From: Vitis vinifera
Lineage: Eukaryota > Streptophyta > Magnoliopsida > Vitales > Vitaceae
NCBI RefSeq assembly: GCF_030704535.1
Contig: NC_081810.1
Span: 372,501 to 436,500, forward strand
DNA: 64,000 nt
Direction of reading: 5' to 3'
Both the position numbers and the translations under genes were made by a program. Positions 38,131 through 51,541 of this stretch are shown here, in pieces (positions within the stretch are counted from its first letter, which is position 1; every line of letters starts with the position of its first letter). The notes beneath the pieces are model-generated. The model saw nothing but the letters and a program-made list of their open reading frames with translations. It was not told the DNA's origin and did no database searches.

Positions 38131-38612
38131 TATATAGAAAAAAGTCTTGTATAGAAATCAGACAGCAAAGTGATATATATGATGAGAAGAAGCAGACTCT
38201 ACTGGAACAGCTCAATCATATTCATTCTAATGACAAATGGAAGTTATTCTTCCAAGAAGTTGCTTCAGAGCACTGGCCTTTATTCAAGGCATGTGCATAC
38301 AAGCCTTTTTCCACACTGCACAATTAGAGCATTGGTGTTTCTATGTTTCTATGGTTCTATGGTTCTATGTTTGAATATAGAAAAAGTCATGCATAGAAAT
38401 CAGATACCAAAGCAATATATACAATGAGAAGAAGAGACTCTACAGGAACAGCCCAATCATGTTCATTCTAGAGACAAATGGAAGGTATTCTTCCAAGAAG
38501 TTGCTTCAGAGCACTGGCATTTATCTAAGGCATGATCTGAGGCATGTGCATGCAAGCCTTTTTCTATTGTGTACAATGAGAGCATTGATGTTTCTATGTT
38601 TGTCTCATTTTA
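38131..38612. repeat. 242-bp tandem direct duplication
   Basis: Two adjacent copies, 38131-38372 and 38373-38612. Both begin TATAGAAAAA(A)GTC and contain GAAATCAGA, ATTCTTCCAAGAAGTTGCTT and AGAGCACTGGC. The second copy carries a small internal AAGGCATGATCTG insertion. Neither copy has a credible reading frame. Confidence 0.8.
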
Positions 38613-39829
38613 ATTCAAGAGATGAAGGAGCTAGCTACTCTCATTTACTTGGCTTTTGGGGATTCAGCAGTCCCTTTAAAGCTATGATCACCAAAGTTTT
38701 GCTTTACAATAAGATTGTTAGCTATAGGGGAACCATGCAAAAAAAAAAAAAAATCCAAAATAACCTTTTGGCTCCAGCTCCACCTCAATGACTATCAAGC
38801 ACAATTAGCATGCTGGATCTTCATTGAAGAGGTGGGACCAAGTTTGAGATCTTTTGAACATCCAAATCCGTCTAGGCGACATAGAGTTATAACCCCAGGG
38901 CATCGATCTGAGTCATGATTGATCCTCCATACATGAATTTAGTCTTCTCTTAGTGAAAAAGTACTTTATCATTGCAATATATATTAAGATGCAACAAACA
39001 GTTACTGTAGTGTTTCTCATCATCCAAGGCAAGGTTAGCATTTATGATAATTATAATAGAGGACTATGATTGATTATACTTCTATGTAATTAGGACTCTT
39101 CTATTCTCTACACAAATGGTCATAATTAAGTAATAATCCATTATTAATGATAGAAATGCATTGACTCAAAGAGGAGAAATGCCAAACCAGCTAGTGGTCA
39201 TCTTGCTTTTTCATCCATAATATGTTAATCTGCATATGGTCATCTCTAGGGTTTTTAGTACTCTAGGGGAAAAAAAAGCATGGAGGAAGGCCATAGAGAA
39301 TTTTAATGGACCCATCATTCATTTGCATATTCTTTTCAATTAGAGTTCTACAAGGTATCTTAAAGTGCTAACTTCTTAAACCTTTCAGAAGAATGAGTGT
39401 AAGCAACAGCCATAAGGTGTGGGACATTGATGAGCTCAGCTTTTCACTGTAATTCCAAGTTTAACTGATTGCAACCCTTAAAACAATTAATCCATAGTTT
39501 GGTAGAGACATCTTTAGGAATGATGGCCCCATGACAATTTTTATTGAGCTTACTGCCAAAATTAGAGAATGATTTGGTCATAGGCCATGCAATAAAAATT
39601 AATAATGCCCGTTCCCTAGTGCAGTTGCATTGTCTTAAGTAGGGTCGTTATTGTACTATACAGGCCCTACCTCTCTGTCATGTGATTTGTTCATCCTTAC
39701 AACAGGCAGCAGGTTTTGATCAATGAACAATGAACAAGACAAAAATTGTTTCATGCTTTCGGCTAAAAAGCTACTGCCTCTTTTATCCTGCTAAATATGC
39801 ATTCAAAATCCTACTGAAACCTTGTCAAT

Positions 39830-41720
39830 TTTATCCCTTTTCCTTATCATTTCTATTGCCAGTCAAAAGTTGTAGCAAACATGATGCCCTTTCCACCGAA
39901 TTCATGGAGGAATGATTGATCTTCTGCAAAGTACACTTGTGTTTGAACTTCTTATTTATCCCAAGCAAAAGAGTAATTATCTTAACACTCAACAAGAAAA
40001 TGTTCTCCCGCAGTATTGCCCGTGTCTGTCAATACCTTTCTTTCCATTAGTATTTCTGTTTGTATTATTCCAACTTCTTCTCAAGTAAATAATAGAAACA
40101 TCTAGAATTAATTGACAAGAAGAAAATGTTTTTGAGTAAAACTTGAGGCAGATATGATTTCCTCTCCATTGAATCCATGGATGCGTGATTGGCCATCTGC
40201 CAAAATATGTTTGTGCTTGAACCACTTGTGTTTTTCAACAAAGAACATAAAAGAGTAATTGATTATCGACACAGCTTAACACACGGAACAAGATAACATT
40301 TCTTGCAATAATGCCTCCGAGCGTGATCACTTTTCTTCAACTTACTATTCTCAACCAGACAACATTCAAAGAAATTAACAACTTGGCATTCAACAAGAAA
40401 ATTAATGTTTTCTAGTAAAAAGTTGAGGCAAGCATGATTGTCTTTCCACCAAATCCAAGTCTAACTTGCAGACGGTAAATCATGCATCCATGGATTTAGT
40501 ATGCTTCTACCTTGTATTCTCAACCAGATCACAACATTTGAAAGAAACATCTTGACATTCAACAGGAACTGGGTTTCACCTAAAAGAATCAAGGCAAACA
40601 TGGTTTCTTTACCACTGACTTCATGGATTCATAACATGTACAGCTAGATTATCTCCAATGGATGCTTCAAAACTTCTTATAATATCAACCAACCTGCTTT
40701 GAAAGGCAGAAAAATGTTTTCTTGCAATAATATATGCCTGTTTCTGTCCACACTGTTTTCTCATTAACATGCTATAGTGTTCTAACTTTTCTTTTTCTCA
40801 ACCTACCAACATATATCTGTAAGAAACATCTAGATGTACATTCGACCAGAAAATGTTTCAGTAAGAAGTGGTGGCAGACATGGTTTCCTTTCCACCGAAT
40901 TCGTAGATGCATGATTGGCCATCTGCAGAATATGCTTGTATATATTGGAGCTTCTTATATATTTCCAACTTATAAGCTAATTAATTAATTAACTACACAT
41001 CTTAAGGTTGAATATAAAATGTTTTCTCATAGTAATGTCTGTGTGTGTGATCACTTTTCTTCTCTTTATTATGCTTTTACGAAGTTCTAATTCTCAAGCA
41101 GACAACCCCTGGAAGAGACATGATCTTGACATTCAACAGGAAAGCGTGTTTTCTAGTAAAAAGTTGAAGCAAACATGATTTCTTTCCACTCAGATATCCA
41201 TGGATGCATGATTGGCCATCTTCAAGTATACTGGTAATATTTGAGCTTATTATATGTTATGAAACAAACTACATGCATATAAAAGTACTCAATCTTCAAG
41301 ATTAAACCCGACAATATGCTTGTACTTCTTATATATTCTCAACCAGATAAAACATATTCGCATTCAACAGGAAAATGTTTTAATTTCCAATAAAAATTTA
41401 AGGCAAAGCATGAATTATCTCTTTTCCATGCATCAATTTTCATGGATGCATATATAATTCTTATTTATTCTCAATCTTACTACATTTAAAAGTAATAATT
41501 ACCACATCTTATTAGCAATATAGAACAAAATGTTTTGTGGCCACAATGTGCTGTGTGTCCTCACTTTTCATTTCTTTAGCATGTGTATGCTGGTGCACCA
41601 ACTTCTTATGATCAAACAAACAATATTGGAAAGAAACATCTCGACATTCAAGAATAAATTAATTGGTCAGTAGCAATTATGTCTGCCTGTTTGTGCTCTC
41701 TCTTTTCTTTGTTTTCTTTC
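39830..41720. repeat. decayed tandem array, unit about 300 bp
   Basis: At least six diverged units in one orientation. Each unit has, in order, a half with AAAATGTTTTCTYGCARTAATG then GTGTGTGATCACTTTTCTT, a segment AAGAAACATCTTGACATTCAA, and a half with AAAAGTTGARGCAAACATGA, TTTCCTTTCCACCGAATTC, and ATGGATGCATGATTGGCCAT. First-half anchors lie near 39998, 40291, 40712, 41017, 41525 and 41660; second-half anchors near 39886, 40150, 40437, 40602, 40881, 41178 and 41410. Not coding. Confidence 0.75.
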
Positions 41721-42580
41721 CTTTTTGGATGAGAAGGTAATCAGTTAGTGCAAGACTAACAAAGAAGTAAATCAACACTTGGTTTTTCACTACCTTCATC
41801 TTTTTCAACATGTTCAGATTGGTGACTCTCTGAGCTCCACCTCTCAAAAGTTGCTATACATATCGATCGAAGTCTTAGATTCTTCTTTAAAGTGGATTAA
41901 GATGTTGATATCAGCATCATCCTACTGGCAACACGCGGCACATCATACCGACATTCAAGCTTGCCCATGATCAATCTGTAGGCCACTAATGACTCTTTTC
42001 CTACAATTTCACATGTTGAATTCGGTTTCTATACATCCCTGAGAGAACACTGTCAAGAATTATCAGAAGATGATGATAATCAAGTAATATGCCTTCTAGT
42101 ACTATTTGCTAATACTGAGTATAAGCAATCCTTAAGTGTTGTTTAAGTACTAGAAATATTCAGTTGTTATGCATACTAAGTATAGGAATCATTTGATGAC
42201 AGAATATAATGATTTTGACAGCAGAAAAAAGGGGATCCATCACATGTTCAATAAACAATTCTTGCACTTTCATGCTCAAATCATGGCTGCTAAGCCTACA
42301 ACATCCACTACAAGATGATCATTTCTGGGTTCGATTTTTTTCGGTTGTGGGACCTTAATTATGCCAAAATCTGGATTAAGAGTGTGTACTCAAACACAGA
42401 AATATATACCCACTTAAGTAGTTATCATGAGAAGTTAATTTTTTTTTTATAGGAATTGATAGTAGGTAGGTGGTTGTAATGTTCTTGTGTAATGGGGAAG
42501 TACTGGTAGTGTGGAGGCGTAGGGATGGGGAAAAGAGGATAGGCGCACGCTAAGAAAAGAGGGTTGAGAGAGTGATGGAA
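41721..42580. other. intergenic, PBL16 upstream region
   Basis: No gene seen. The 3' part should contain the PBL16 promoter; I could not place a TATA box with confidence. Confidence 0.35.
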
Positions 42581-42976
42581 AAAGATTGGTGGGAATTAAA
42601 ATGCGCATAGGCGCACTACGAGAGAAAGAGCAGAAAAAGTATATTTTGGATCACAGAAAAAACACTGACCAATGGGCCCTTCTCCGCCATATCCAACAAA
42701 CATCCCCCACCTCAACACTAACCCCATCATTGCCATCAAGAATTCTCATTGCTTTCACCAACAATTACACCCACACAATTCCCACAACTCCATCTTCTTT
42801 TACTATCTGGTTCAACCCTTTCCATTCAGAGTTTCTCGGGATTGTTTTCTTGTTTTTTGATGGTGTATTGATCTTTTTCAAATAGTGAAACAAGCTTGAT
42901 TATTAGGTATTGGGTTTGGTGATGGGTTCTTGTTGAGGAAGTGGGTGGAGTTGGGGTTCTTTCTGGTTTCAGTATA

Positions 42977-45900
42977 ATGGGAAATTGTTGGTGTAGGTGG
43001 AAACCTTCAATTTACAGAGTCTCATCTAATGCAAAGTCAGGTGGGTGTTCATTCATTTTTTTTTTTTTTTTTCTTTTCTGTATAGACTGATTTTTCTGGG
43101 ACTGGGTATTGCTCTCCATGTGATTTCAGAGATGGGTTTGTGTTATTATGCTTTGCTTTTTCTTCTTCATTTGATTCAAGTTGATTTTTTTTAATTTTTT
43201 TTTTAATGAAATTTAGGATAAAGGTTTGATTTGGATGAGTGATCCAATTATCAAAACTTTTAAAGTTGATACTCTGTTCACACTCGGTTTCCCCTTTTTG
43301 GCTTTTCTGATCCTCGGTTTTTCCTTGTTTTCTAGTTAGTAAATTCTTCGAATTGGGACCTTTTTGGATCTACTCTTGCTATCCTTGACAATCAGAAAGA
43401 AATCAACAAATGAACTTTCTCACTTTCCCTTTATTCCTACTCAAAGTTTTACTTTTACTCTCTTCTACTGTGGGATGCTGAATCTTCAACTGAATGGCAC
43501 TTTCTGCAATAAGTTTAGAAATGTGTCCAATTTGAGATCTTTATTTCCAATCTTCCCAATTGATCTAGCATTTTGGTTCCATAATCTTATGTTTGATTTG
43601 TGCTTTGTCATGCTGATTCAAGATCAGGAGGTGACTTACAGTAGGCCTTTTTGGAATAGATACTTTTTTTTTTTGCATCATTTTCCTGTCAAAATAGAAA
43701 GATTTGTTTTTTTCCCCAATAATTGTGGGATTTTAATTTGGTTCAAAAAGATAATTTTCTTTCTCCACAAGTGTATCGTCAAGTTGAGGAGGAAAGTTTC
43801 ACTTCTGTTTCTCTATTTTGACTCCTTTTTTGGGGGGTCTTTATACTGAAAGAAGAAAAGAAATTAAGTCTGATCCTGGTAGTATTTTATTGTTTGACAT
43901 GTGAGCTTACAATATCTCATATTTCCTTTCAGAGTCACCAAAGGATCAGAGCCCATCGGTGAAACCAATGAAGGACATTAGAAAGTTACCGTCAAATCCT
44001 GAAGAAGTAGAGGACCTGCGTCGTGATTCAGCGGCAAATCCATTGATCGTGTTCACATTCAATGAACTCAAGCAAATTACTGGAAATTTTAGACAAGATT
44101 ATGTGTTGGGTGGAGGAGGATTTGGAAGTGTTTATAAAGGGTTTGTTACAGAGGATCTAATGGAGGGGCTTCAGCCCCTCCCTGTAGCCGTTAAAGTTCA
44201 TGATGGCGACAACAGTTTTCAAGGCCACAGAGAATGGCTGGTAATCTTTTCATTCCCAATATAGACTAAGATCCTCTCTGCTCTTTTCTTTATATTAACA
44301 GCATTATTGAGAGCTTGGTTGTCTTTTACTTAGGCTGAAGTCATATTCTTGGGGCAGCTTTCCCATCCAAATTTGGTGAAACTCATTGGATACGGCTGCG
44401 AGGATGAACATCGGGTATTAGTATATGAGTACATGGCTCGTGGTAGTGTGGAAAACAATCTATTCTCGAGTGAGTATTTCCAATCATTACTTGCTTTTTG
44501 ATTGAAATCCTGGAAAAATTTTCATTCTTAGTCACCTAGGCAGGTAATATAAGAGGCAATGTCATCAAATTTTATCTTCCCCTGATCACCTCTGTCCACC
44601 TATTTTTCCCTCTCAAGGTAACCCTTGCCTTTTGCAACCCCATTTCCCAATTAACCCAAACTACAGGGTGATAATGTTGGTTCATAGAGTGACATTGTAG
44701 GGATAGAGGATTCCCATCTAAAGGCATTGGTTTGGTTTGTGGTAGGACAATAAGGTTTGTCTTTGTTAGCAATCAAAGAAAAAAAAGAAGTGCCTTTTTC
44801 TGGCTATTAGAATGAATGATTTGGCAGCCTACTTTGACATGTTATTCAAAGGGAGATGTATATAAAAAGCTGAATATGTGGTGCCCACTTGTTTATTATT
44901 TATTTCAGAAGGGATGTCCTAGAATTTAATATGATGCTATACACATATGATCTATTAGTTGTTTTAGGCTGGAAGCAGTGTCCCCAAGGAAGAACCACTT
45001 CAGAATGCCCCTGGAAAGGCACTCCAGGGGAAGAAAGTGATAGTTGGATTTTGTTTTGACAATCTCCTTGCGTATTTTGAACTCAGGTTTGGTAGTTGCA
45101 ACTAACTTGTTCAAAGTCTTTGCCAATGGATATGATGGGTCTATTGTTATGTTCTCTGTAGCTTCATTTTGCCTATCTATTCTCTGCTTTTTTTCAGATG
45201 CTTTGATATCTATATACATTTTATCCCGTGGCAGGAGTACTGCTTCCTCTTTCATGGTACATTAGGATGAAGATTGCATTTGGTGCTGCAAAAGGGCTTG
45301 CCTTTCTGCATGACGCTGAGAAACCTGTCATCTATCGTGATTTTAAGACATCTAACATTTTGTTAGACCTGGTTAGTATATTAGAAGCTCGAGTATTTAA
45401 TCCTGTAGGATGAGGCTAGATGGTTAATATATGATTATGAGGGTAATGTCGATATGCTAATTAGTATTAGTAACTACTCTTGAAGTAATGCACAAATCAG
45501 ATTAATGCGGGCATATAAAAGCGGCCTAACTTCTCATCAAACAAAAGAGATTATATCTATATAATAGGACTTGAAGTGAGCAGAGACGGATATCTTTTGC
45601 AACAAGAAAGGGTGGTGAGAGTTGTGGAAACACTCCTCTAGAAATGAAGTCTTGGCTTCAGATTGGCTTACAGTTAAAGACTTAATCCCGCATCGCATTT
45701 CTTGAGAATTTGTTCTAAATAATCACCAAACTTAATGGATTAATGGAAGATATTCTCTTTTTCCCTTGTGCAGTAAAGGGTATCGAGCTCCTGTAGATTT
45801 ATAGCCCTTTATCCAATCTTTAACTTGCAATCGTGCTTCCTTCTTTATTTCTATAAACAGGACTACAATCCAAAGCTCTCTGACTTTGGCCTTGCAAAAG

Positions 45901-46636
45901 ACGGACCAGAGGGTGATAAATCTCACGTCTCTACTCGCATAATGGGAACATATGGTTATGCAGCACCTGAGTATATCATGACTGGTAAATTTACTTTCCC
46001 CAATTAATACAATTCCCAGCTAGCATTGCCCCTCATCTCAACCTTCAGTACCAATAATCAATCCTTTGAGAAACATGTATTTTTCTTTCTGAATGAATGA
46101 ATTTTCAGGTTGAAACAGGCCCTAAAATATTTGGTGTCATTTGTTTGTTCTGCTTTATCAGATTGAGATGACTGTGGAAGTAGTCCACTCATTAAACATC
46201 ATCCTAGTGGACAAAATTACCATCAAACTAATGCTGCTAAAACCTCCTTTCTGTTTTTGCAGGCCATCTGAGTCCTAGAAGTGATGTTTACAGCTTTGGG
46301 GTTGTTCTCTTAGAACTTCTCACAGGGAGGAAATCTCTAGACAAGTCCAGACCAGCCCGAGAACAGAACCTTACAGACTGGGCTCTCCCATTGCTTAGAG
46401 AGAAGAAGAAATTGCTCAACATCATAGACCCAAGATTAGAAGGAGACTATCCTGTGAAAGGAGTTCACAAGGCAGCCATGCTAGCTTATCATTGCCTGAA
46501 CCGGAACCCAAAAGCAAGGCCTCTCATGCGAGACATAGTAGATTCCTTGGAGCCTCTTCAGGTTGCCACTGATGTTTCCCCTGACAAACAGACTTTTACT
46601 GTGATTACTAATGAGGTTCCAAATGCAGCAGTGTAA
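42977..46636 (+). CDS. PBL16: receptor-like cytoplasmic kinase VII, PBL16
   Basis: Ser/Thr kinase of the PBS1-like group, which relays signals from membrane pattern-recognition receptors. Six exons: 42977-43040, 43933-44240, 44334-44469, 45235-45371, 45861-45984, 46263-46636; 1143 bp, 380 residues. The start MGNCWCRW offers Gly2 for N-myristoylation and Cys4 and Cys6 for palmitoylation, so it should sit at the plasma membrane. Kinase features in order: glycine loop [11 protein letters not shown] (81-91), catalytic Lys109 in VAVKVHD, YRD at 203-205 with DFKTSN, DFG at 223-225, and [10 protein letters not shown] closing the activation loop. N-terminal and kinase sequence match Arabidopsis PBL16 (At5g56460) from memory. 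Arabidopsis PBL16 is somewhat longer, mainly at the C-terminus. Catalytic residues are all present. Confidence 0.95.
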
Positions 46637-48480
46637 CATAACTACACGGGTTTTGGTTTCTTTTCCTGAAGCTTCTTCTCCTGTTTTAATGGAGAATTTT
46701 TTGCACATCAGATAAATATATGCCCTTTGTTGCAGGCACCTAAAAAGAAACCTCTGCCATCTTTTCTTGGCTAGATGAAGTATAGCTATGACACTCACTC
46801 AGCAGTTCAATTATTGTGACAGCAATATATATGTATGCATACTGCTAACATATCATATATAGCTTGCATCGCATGAACAATGTGTTTTAACTCTTTGCTA
46901 GCCTTAAGAGTTCAAGTGGGTTTTAATCGCCATTAATGGTTTCTATCCATGTCCATATGTGTATGCACATGCAAAGATTCACAGTTTGGATGTAATAAGT
47001 CTTTCTCTTCTGACCCCTTGAATGCCTTAAAAGAGTAGAAATTAAGGAAATCTATGTTTGGTCTTCGAAGTTCAGAATAAGTTAGGAAACAATCATAGAG
47101 ACTACCAATTTGTAGAGAGCTTCAACTTCAGAAGGATAAGATCAGAGCTAGTTTGCTTGTAAAATACTAATTAAAAGTTTTTGTTTTATTTGGATTAGAC
47201 AAAGGTATTAGTAATATAGAACATTGGGATTTAGAATCTTTGAGCTGGAATCCACAAATCCCAGTTGGAAACCATCTGGGGATGCTAGCTAACCTCTTGA
47301 ATGATGTGGCATATATATGGAGAGAGAGAGAGAGAGAGATTCAGTTTAAAAACTCAATTAAAAAAAACAATTTTCTCAACTTATTCTTTATGAAAATAGT
47401 GTATTTATCTATAATATATATATATATATATATATATTTAAATATTATTCATATTTTTTTTATTAGATGGATAATACTCTCAACCTACTCCAAAAATGGT
47501 GAAGTGCTGATTCTTTTGAGATGTAAAAAGCTAAAGAAAGTTTTTTTAAATCGATTTGTTCATAAACTCATTTTCAATGAATACTTTTGGTAGGTTTCTC
47601 ATTTAATCTCCACATTTGCCTTTGACCCATTTGTGTCTATGCCCATTAGCCCAAAACATTCTTATAGAATATTGTTTTCATTGTCTGATATTAACATATT
47701 GTCTAAGAATGTGGGGGAATTGTAATATATCTTAATTGTTTATTAATCATAATAATAATATTTAAAATGATAAATTGACTATTTTAAAATAATTATATGG
47801 TTCAATTTAAATTATTTCCTATTTTTTTCTTAATTAAAAATAAAACTCAAAGCTACATAATTATTTTAAAGAAATAATTATAACATTATAAAAATTCATT
47901 TTAGTTAAACATTAAGGTTGAGAATAAAATTATAATTTTAAAAGCATAATTTTAATATTATACTAATTCATTAGATAAAATATAATTTCTTAAATAAATT
48001 AATGTTTCATTTGAATAGTTTTAATTTAATTTAATTTTTTTACTTAGTTGAAAGCTAAAATGAAAGGAAATTATGATTTTTAAATAAATATTCTAAAATT
48101 TTCATTAAATATGAAAAAAAATTATTGTATAAATCTCAATAAAACTTTGAAAGAACTTTTCTCATACTTTCATATTAAAGATTCCTTAAACAAAATTAGT
48201 CACAAGTATAAAGGCTCTTATTGAGATTTTAAAAACAAAATTTTTTTCATATTAAAGATTTATTGAACAAGCCATAAGCATAAAAGCTCTTATTGAGTTT
48301 TTAAAACAAAAATTTTTAATTCTCAAAAATTAATCTAAATAGAGCTTAAATTAAACATATTATTCTATGGAAATAAATCTTATATTTATGTTTCAATCGA
48401 TTTTCTTAAAAATTATAAAATTTTCTTACATGAATATAATGATAATTAGTTGAAAAGTAATTCATATTCTGTAATATGAA
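46637..48480. other. PBL16 3' UTR and AT-rich intergenic DNA
   Basis: The first about 200 bp are probably 3' UTR. After that only short simple repeats: GA at 47320-47338 and TA at about 47414-47437. No gene recognised. Confidence 0.4.
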
Positions 48481-48819
48481 TACCTAATTTTTAAAATATT
48501 TTTTGGATTAAAATAAATTGATTGGAAAGGTAACATTATAATAAATAAATAAAATAGTGAAAGATTGTCAATGAAAAGGCCTAAGCCTTTTAACTTGAGA
48601 TTTCTCGTAACTTGAAAAGGCCTTAGAGAAAAGGAAATCCTCATGCTCCCAACCCCTTTACAATCACACTTTTCAATGTTAGAAAATGATTGAAATCCAA
48701 CTCTTTCCACACAAGGAGATGTTTCCAGACTTCAAAGAAAAGGGCTCCTTTTCACAACACTTGAATGTGATAAACAACATTAGTGGATTACATCTTCTCC
48801 AAACCATTGATTTGATAAC

Positions 48820-50310
48820 CTTTTCTATGTTCCCCAAATGGTAGGTTCACAATTATCATTAGTCTTACTTCCTAATTAATTAATTAATCATATTCCATGA
48901 AGTCACAAGTGTTCATTAAACTAAATGAATTCCTCAAAATTGCAGGTAATTAATTAAGTATATTATTAATAATTAATTAATTAAGCATGTGAACCAAGGT
49001 AAAATATATAGTTGTGAACTTGTTGATTTATTAGACTACATCATATGATCACTATTAATCAGGAAAGTATTGTGTTGAATACTATCATCAATAAATTTTT
49101 AACCAAATGTGGATCATAGTTAATTTAAAATATTAATAAAATGTGTACTACTGTTTGCTTATCACTTAGACATATGACTTTATTCAAGTGAAAATTAACA
49201 AAATAGAAAACAATATGTTTGTTTTCACCATTTATTGATTGAGACTAGAAGTTAATAACAATTTTAGCATTTTTGAGAGAGACTTTTGACTAAACCAAGT
49301 TAATAAGAAGCTAAGTCTTTTTAATGAAACTTTACTTTATATCATTTTGGTAAGTTTCATTTGAAGAAAAATTCAAAACCTTAGATTAGGAGCGACACAT
49401 TTATTCTAACTTGATCTATTTATACCATAATAAACCCGATCGTCTAATGGCATGCTTTGATATCTTATTCAAGTTCAAAATATAAGTTTTACATATATTT
49501 TGATTTTGATACTCTCATTGAAATTTTTTCACAACACTCGGTTTTATTCACGGACAAATGCATAGAGTTGAAAAGTTGTTTCTCCAACCCTTTTTTTCTA
49601 TGTGAAAATCATTTTTCAGCTAATTGATTTTTTTATTTTCAAATTCACTTGGAATGAGTAGATTTACTTTTCCATGATATACAATTAATCCACACATCAA
49701 AGGTGGTCAAGCACATTGACTCATGGGTTCTCCATATTCCCTATACAATATATTCATATTAATCATTAATATTATATATTTTCTAACCAATTCACCATAT
49801 TTTATGAACTCAGAGATAAATTATTAATTAAGCATGCAAAGTGAGATAAAATATATAATTGTGATTAGATTTATTAGACTTCAAACTATTAATCATGAAA
49901 GCATATCACTAATTAATTTTATAACCTAATTAATATAGATGATAATGTTTATAGATATAAGAAGTCTTATGGTTAGGTTTTAAACAGTTGATAACGATAT
50001 TGAAAGTGATATATTTGCCTTTTTCCTAATGTATACTTATGAATTGAAGTTGTTATGATACCTTTGCGATATATATAAATTTTTTGCCTTCATATTTTGC
50101 TAGAAATATGGGTTGTCATTGAGGAAGACTTTTGACTAAATGAAGTCAATAAAGTAGTTTCGTTTATATAGAAAAAATTATTTTATTATCAACTTTTTCC
50201 AAGACTCGTGTGGAAGAAAATCTCAATCTTAAGTCAGGAGTGACGTATGTACTTGATTTGACGTTATTAAACCATAATTAATAACTCATACATCAAGAGG
50301 TGTGCATACT
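48820..50310. repeat. diverged direct duplication, offset about 0.85 kb
   Basis: Segments 48.85-49.45 kb and 49.74-50.30 kb share a series of motifs in the same order: AAGCATG then TAAAATATATA-TTGTGA, GATTTATTAGACT, ATTAATCA-GAAAG, GACTTTTGACTAAA-AAGT and TTAG-TTAGGAGCGACACAT-like. Spacing is similar. No coding frame in either copy. Confidence 0.55.
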
Positions 50311-51370
50311 AACATTTTTAGTTAAGTTGGAAACACTAAATTTAATTACAAGGAAAATTTTACAATATAAAGAGGCACCATATTTTAGTATCAATCATTA
50401 AATTTTAAATTTTAATATATAATTTGAACCAATGATAAGGTCCCATGCCTCCATAACATTATTCATAATACTTTCAATAACCCTTTTCATACTCGATATA
50501 GTTTTTGTTCTTGCTTTACCCATCCAACAAAGATTGGACCAAGATATTCAATATGATACTGAAAAGTGTTATTGGGTCCCAAAGTCCAAACCCTAGCCTA
50601 ATTAATGGAGGGAGTGGTGATAACCTTTCGTTTATCCTTACTTCATCAGGACACTTCGGTCGAAATTCAATGGGTCGAAAGGACTAACTTCAACTTGGAA
50701 GAGTCAATTCCAATAGGAACCCAGATATGCCCTCTAACCAAATTTTTTTTTATACCAGCATCACTTGATATTTATCCCCTATATTTGTACAGTGGTATTA
50801 GTACTAATGCCGACATATCCACAAGTCCAGTTGTTGTCCAGATCACCTCCCATAGCAGACAAATATTAATTATGAACTCACCCCTTCCAAATTTAAACAA
50901 CACCCACTGGCCATAGCTCCATTTAATTTTAGTCATGCGCAAGCCTAGGGGCATCCATCCACCACTCTTCATAGCTTCCGCCATTAACAACACTGCAAAT
51001 TAATAATAGGAAGCTTGGGTAGGTGGAAAATTTAGTAATGATATACGTCATTGTTGTGATGTCACTTACCTCGTGGAGGACCGGCACTGAGTTTCCGATC
51101 TAGTTTTCTGTGAATCCCTACCTTTTAATTAATATTATACATATTATTGTTGGTATTATTTTAGTAATGTTGCATGGATAATGAAGGTGTGATATGTGGT
51201 GAGACTGAATTTTCTTGGTCAAGAGTCTTTGTACATCGGCCATGATATGAGATGTGTTTGTATTGTATGTAACAAGTGTTGAGACTTGACCTTATGGTCA
51301 TGGAAAATCCACGAAATGGGGTGTTCTCTTAGAGCAGTGGTCACAGGAAAGGAAATCATGAAAGAGACAC
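50311..51370. other. intergenic upstream of WRKY gene
   Basis: 50.50-51.00 kb is less AT-rich than its surroundings and has overlapping open frames on both strands, none of which I recognise. The last part, with a CT-rich stretch at 51413-51432, should be the WRKY leader. Confidence 0.35.
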
Positions 51371-51541
51371 CCCCAAATGCAGACAAATCAACAACCCCAC
51401 TTCACACTGCCCTCTCTCTTTCTCTCTCTTTCTGTTGCTGAGAAGCCAAAAGACACTTTCCTTCTCTCTTTCTCCTTTTTAAGTTTTCCTGGGAGGTGGG
51501 CTGGAGAGAGTTTTGAGAGAACTAGTGAGGAGCTAGCAGCC

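Noticed and set aside
39830..41720. Possible CRISPR-like or coding-repeat array
   Set aside because: Units are about 300 bp, diverged and unevenly spaced, with no short identical repeats and no frame; the context is a plant nuclear genome.
42586..42885. 99-residue open frame before PBL16
   Set aside because: Low complexity (Thr/Pro/Ser-rich), no domain, and in the position of the PBL16 leader. It could act as an upstream ORF, but nothing supports translation.
43364..43849. 161-residue open frame between PBL16 exons 1 and 2
   Set aside because: It lies wholly in intron 1, is rich in Phe/Leu from T-rich DNA, has no family features, and the flanking exons splice cleanly in phase.
50505..50993. 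Overlapping open frames on both strands upstream of the WRKY gene
   Set aside because: No residues or motifs I recognise, no splice-supported extension, and no frame clearly better than the others. A decayed gene cannot be ruled out.
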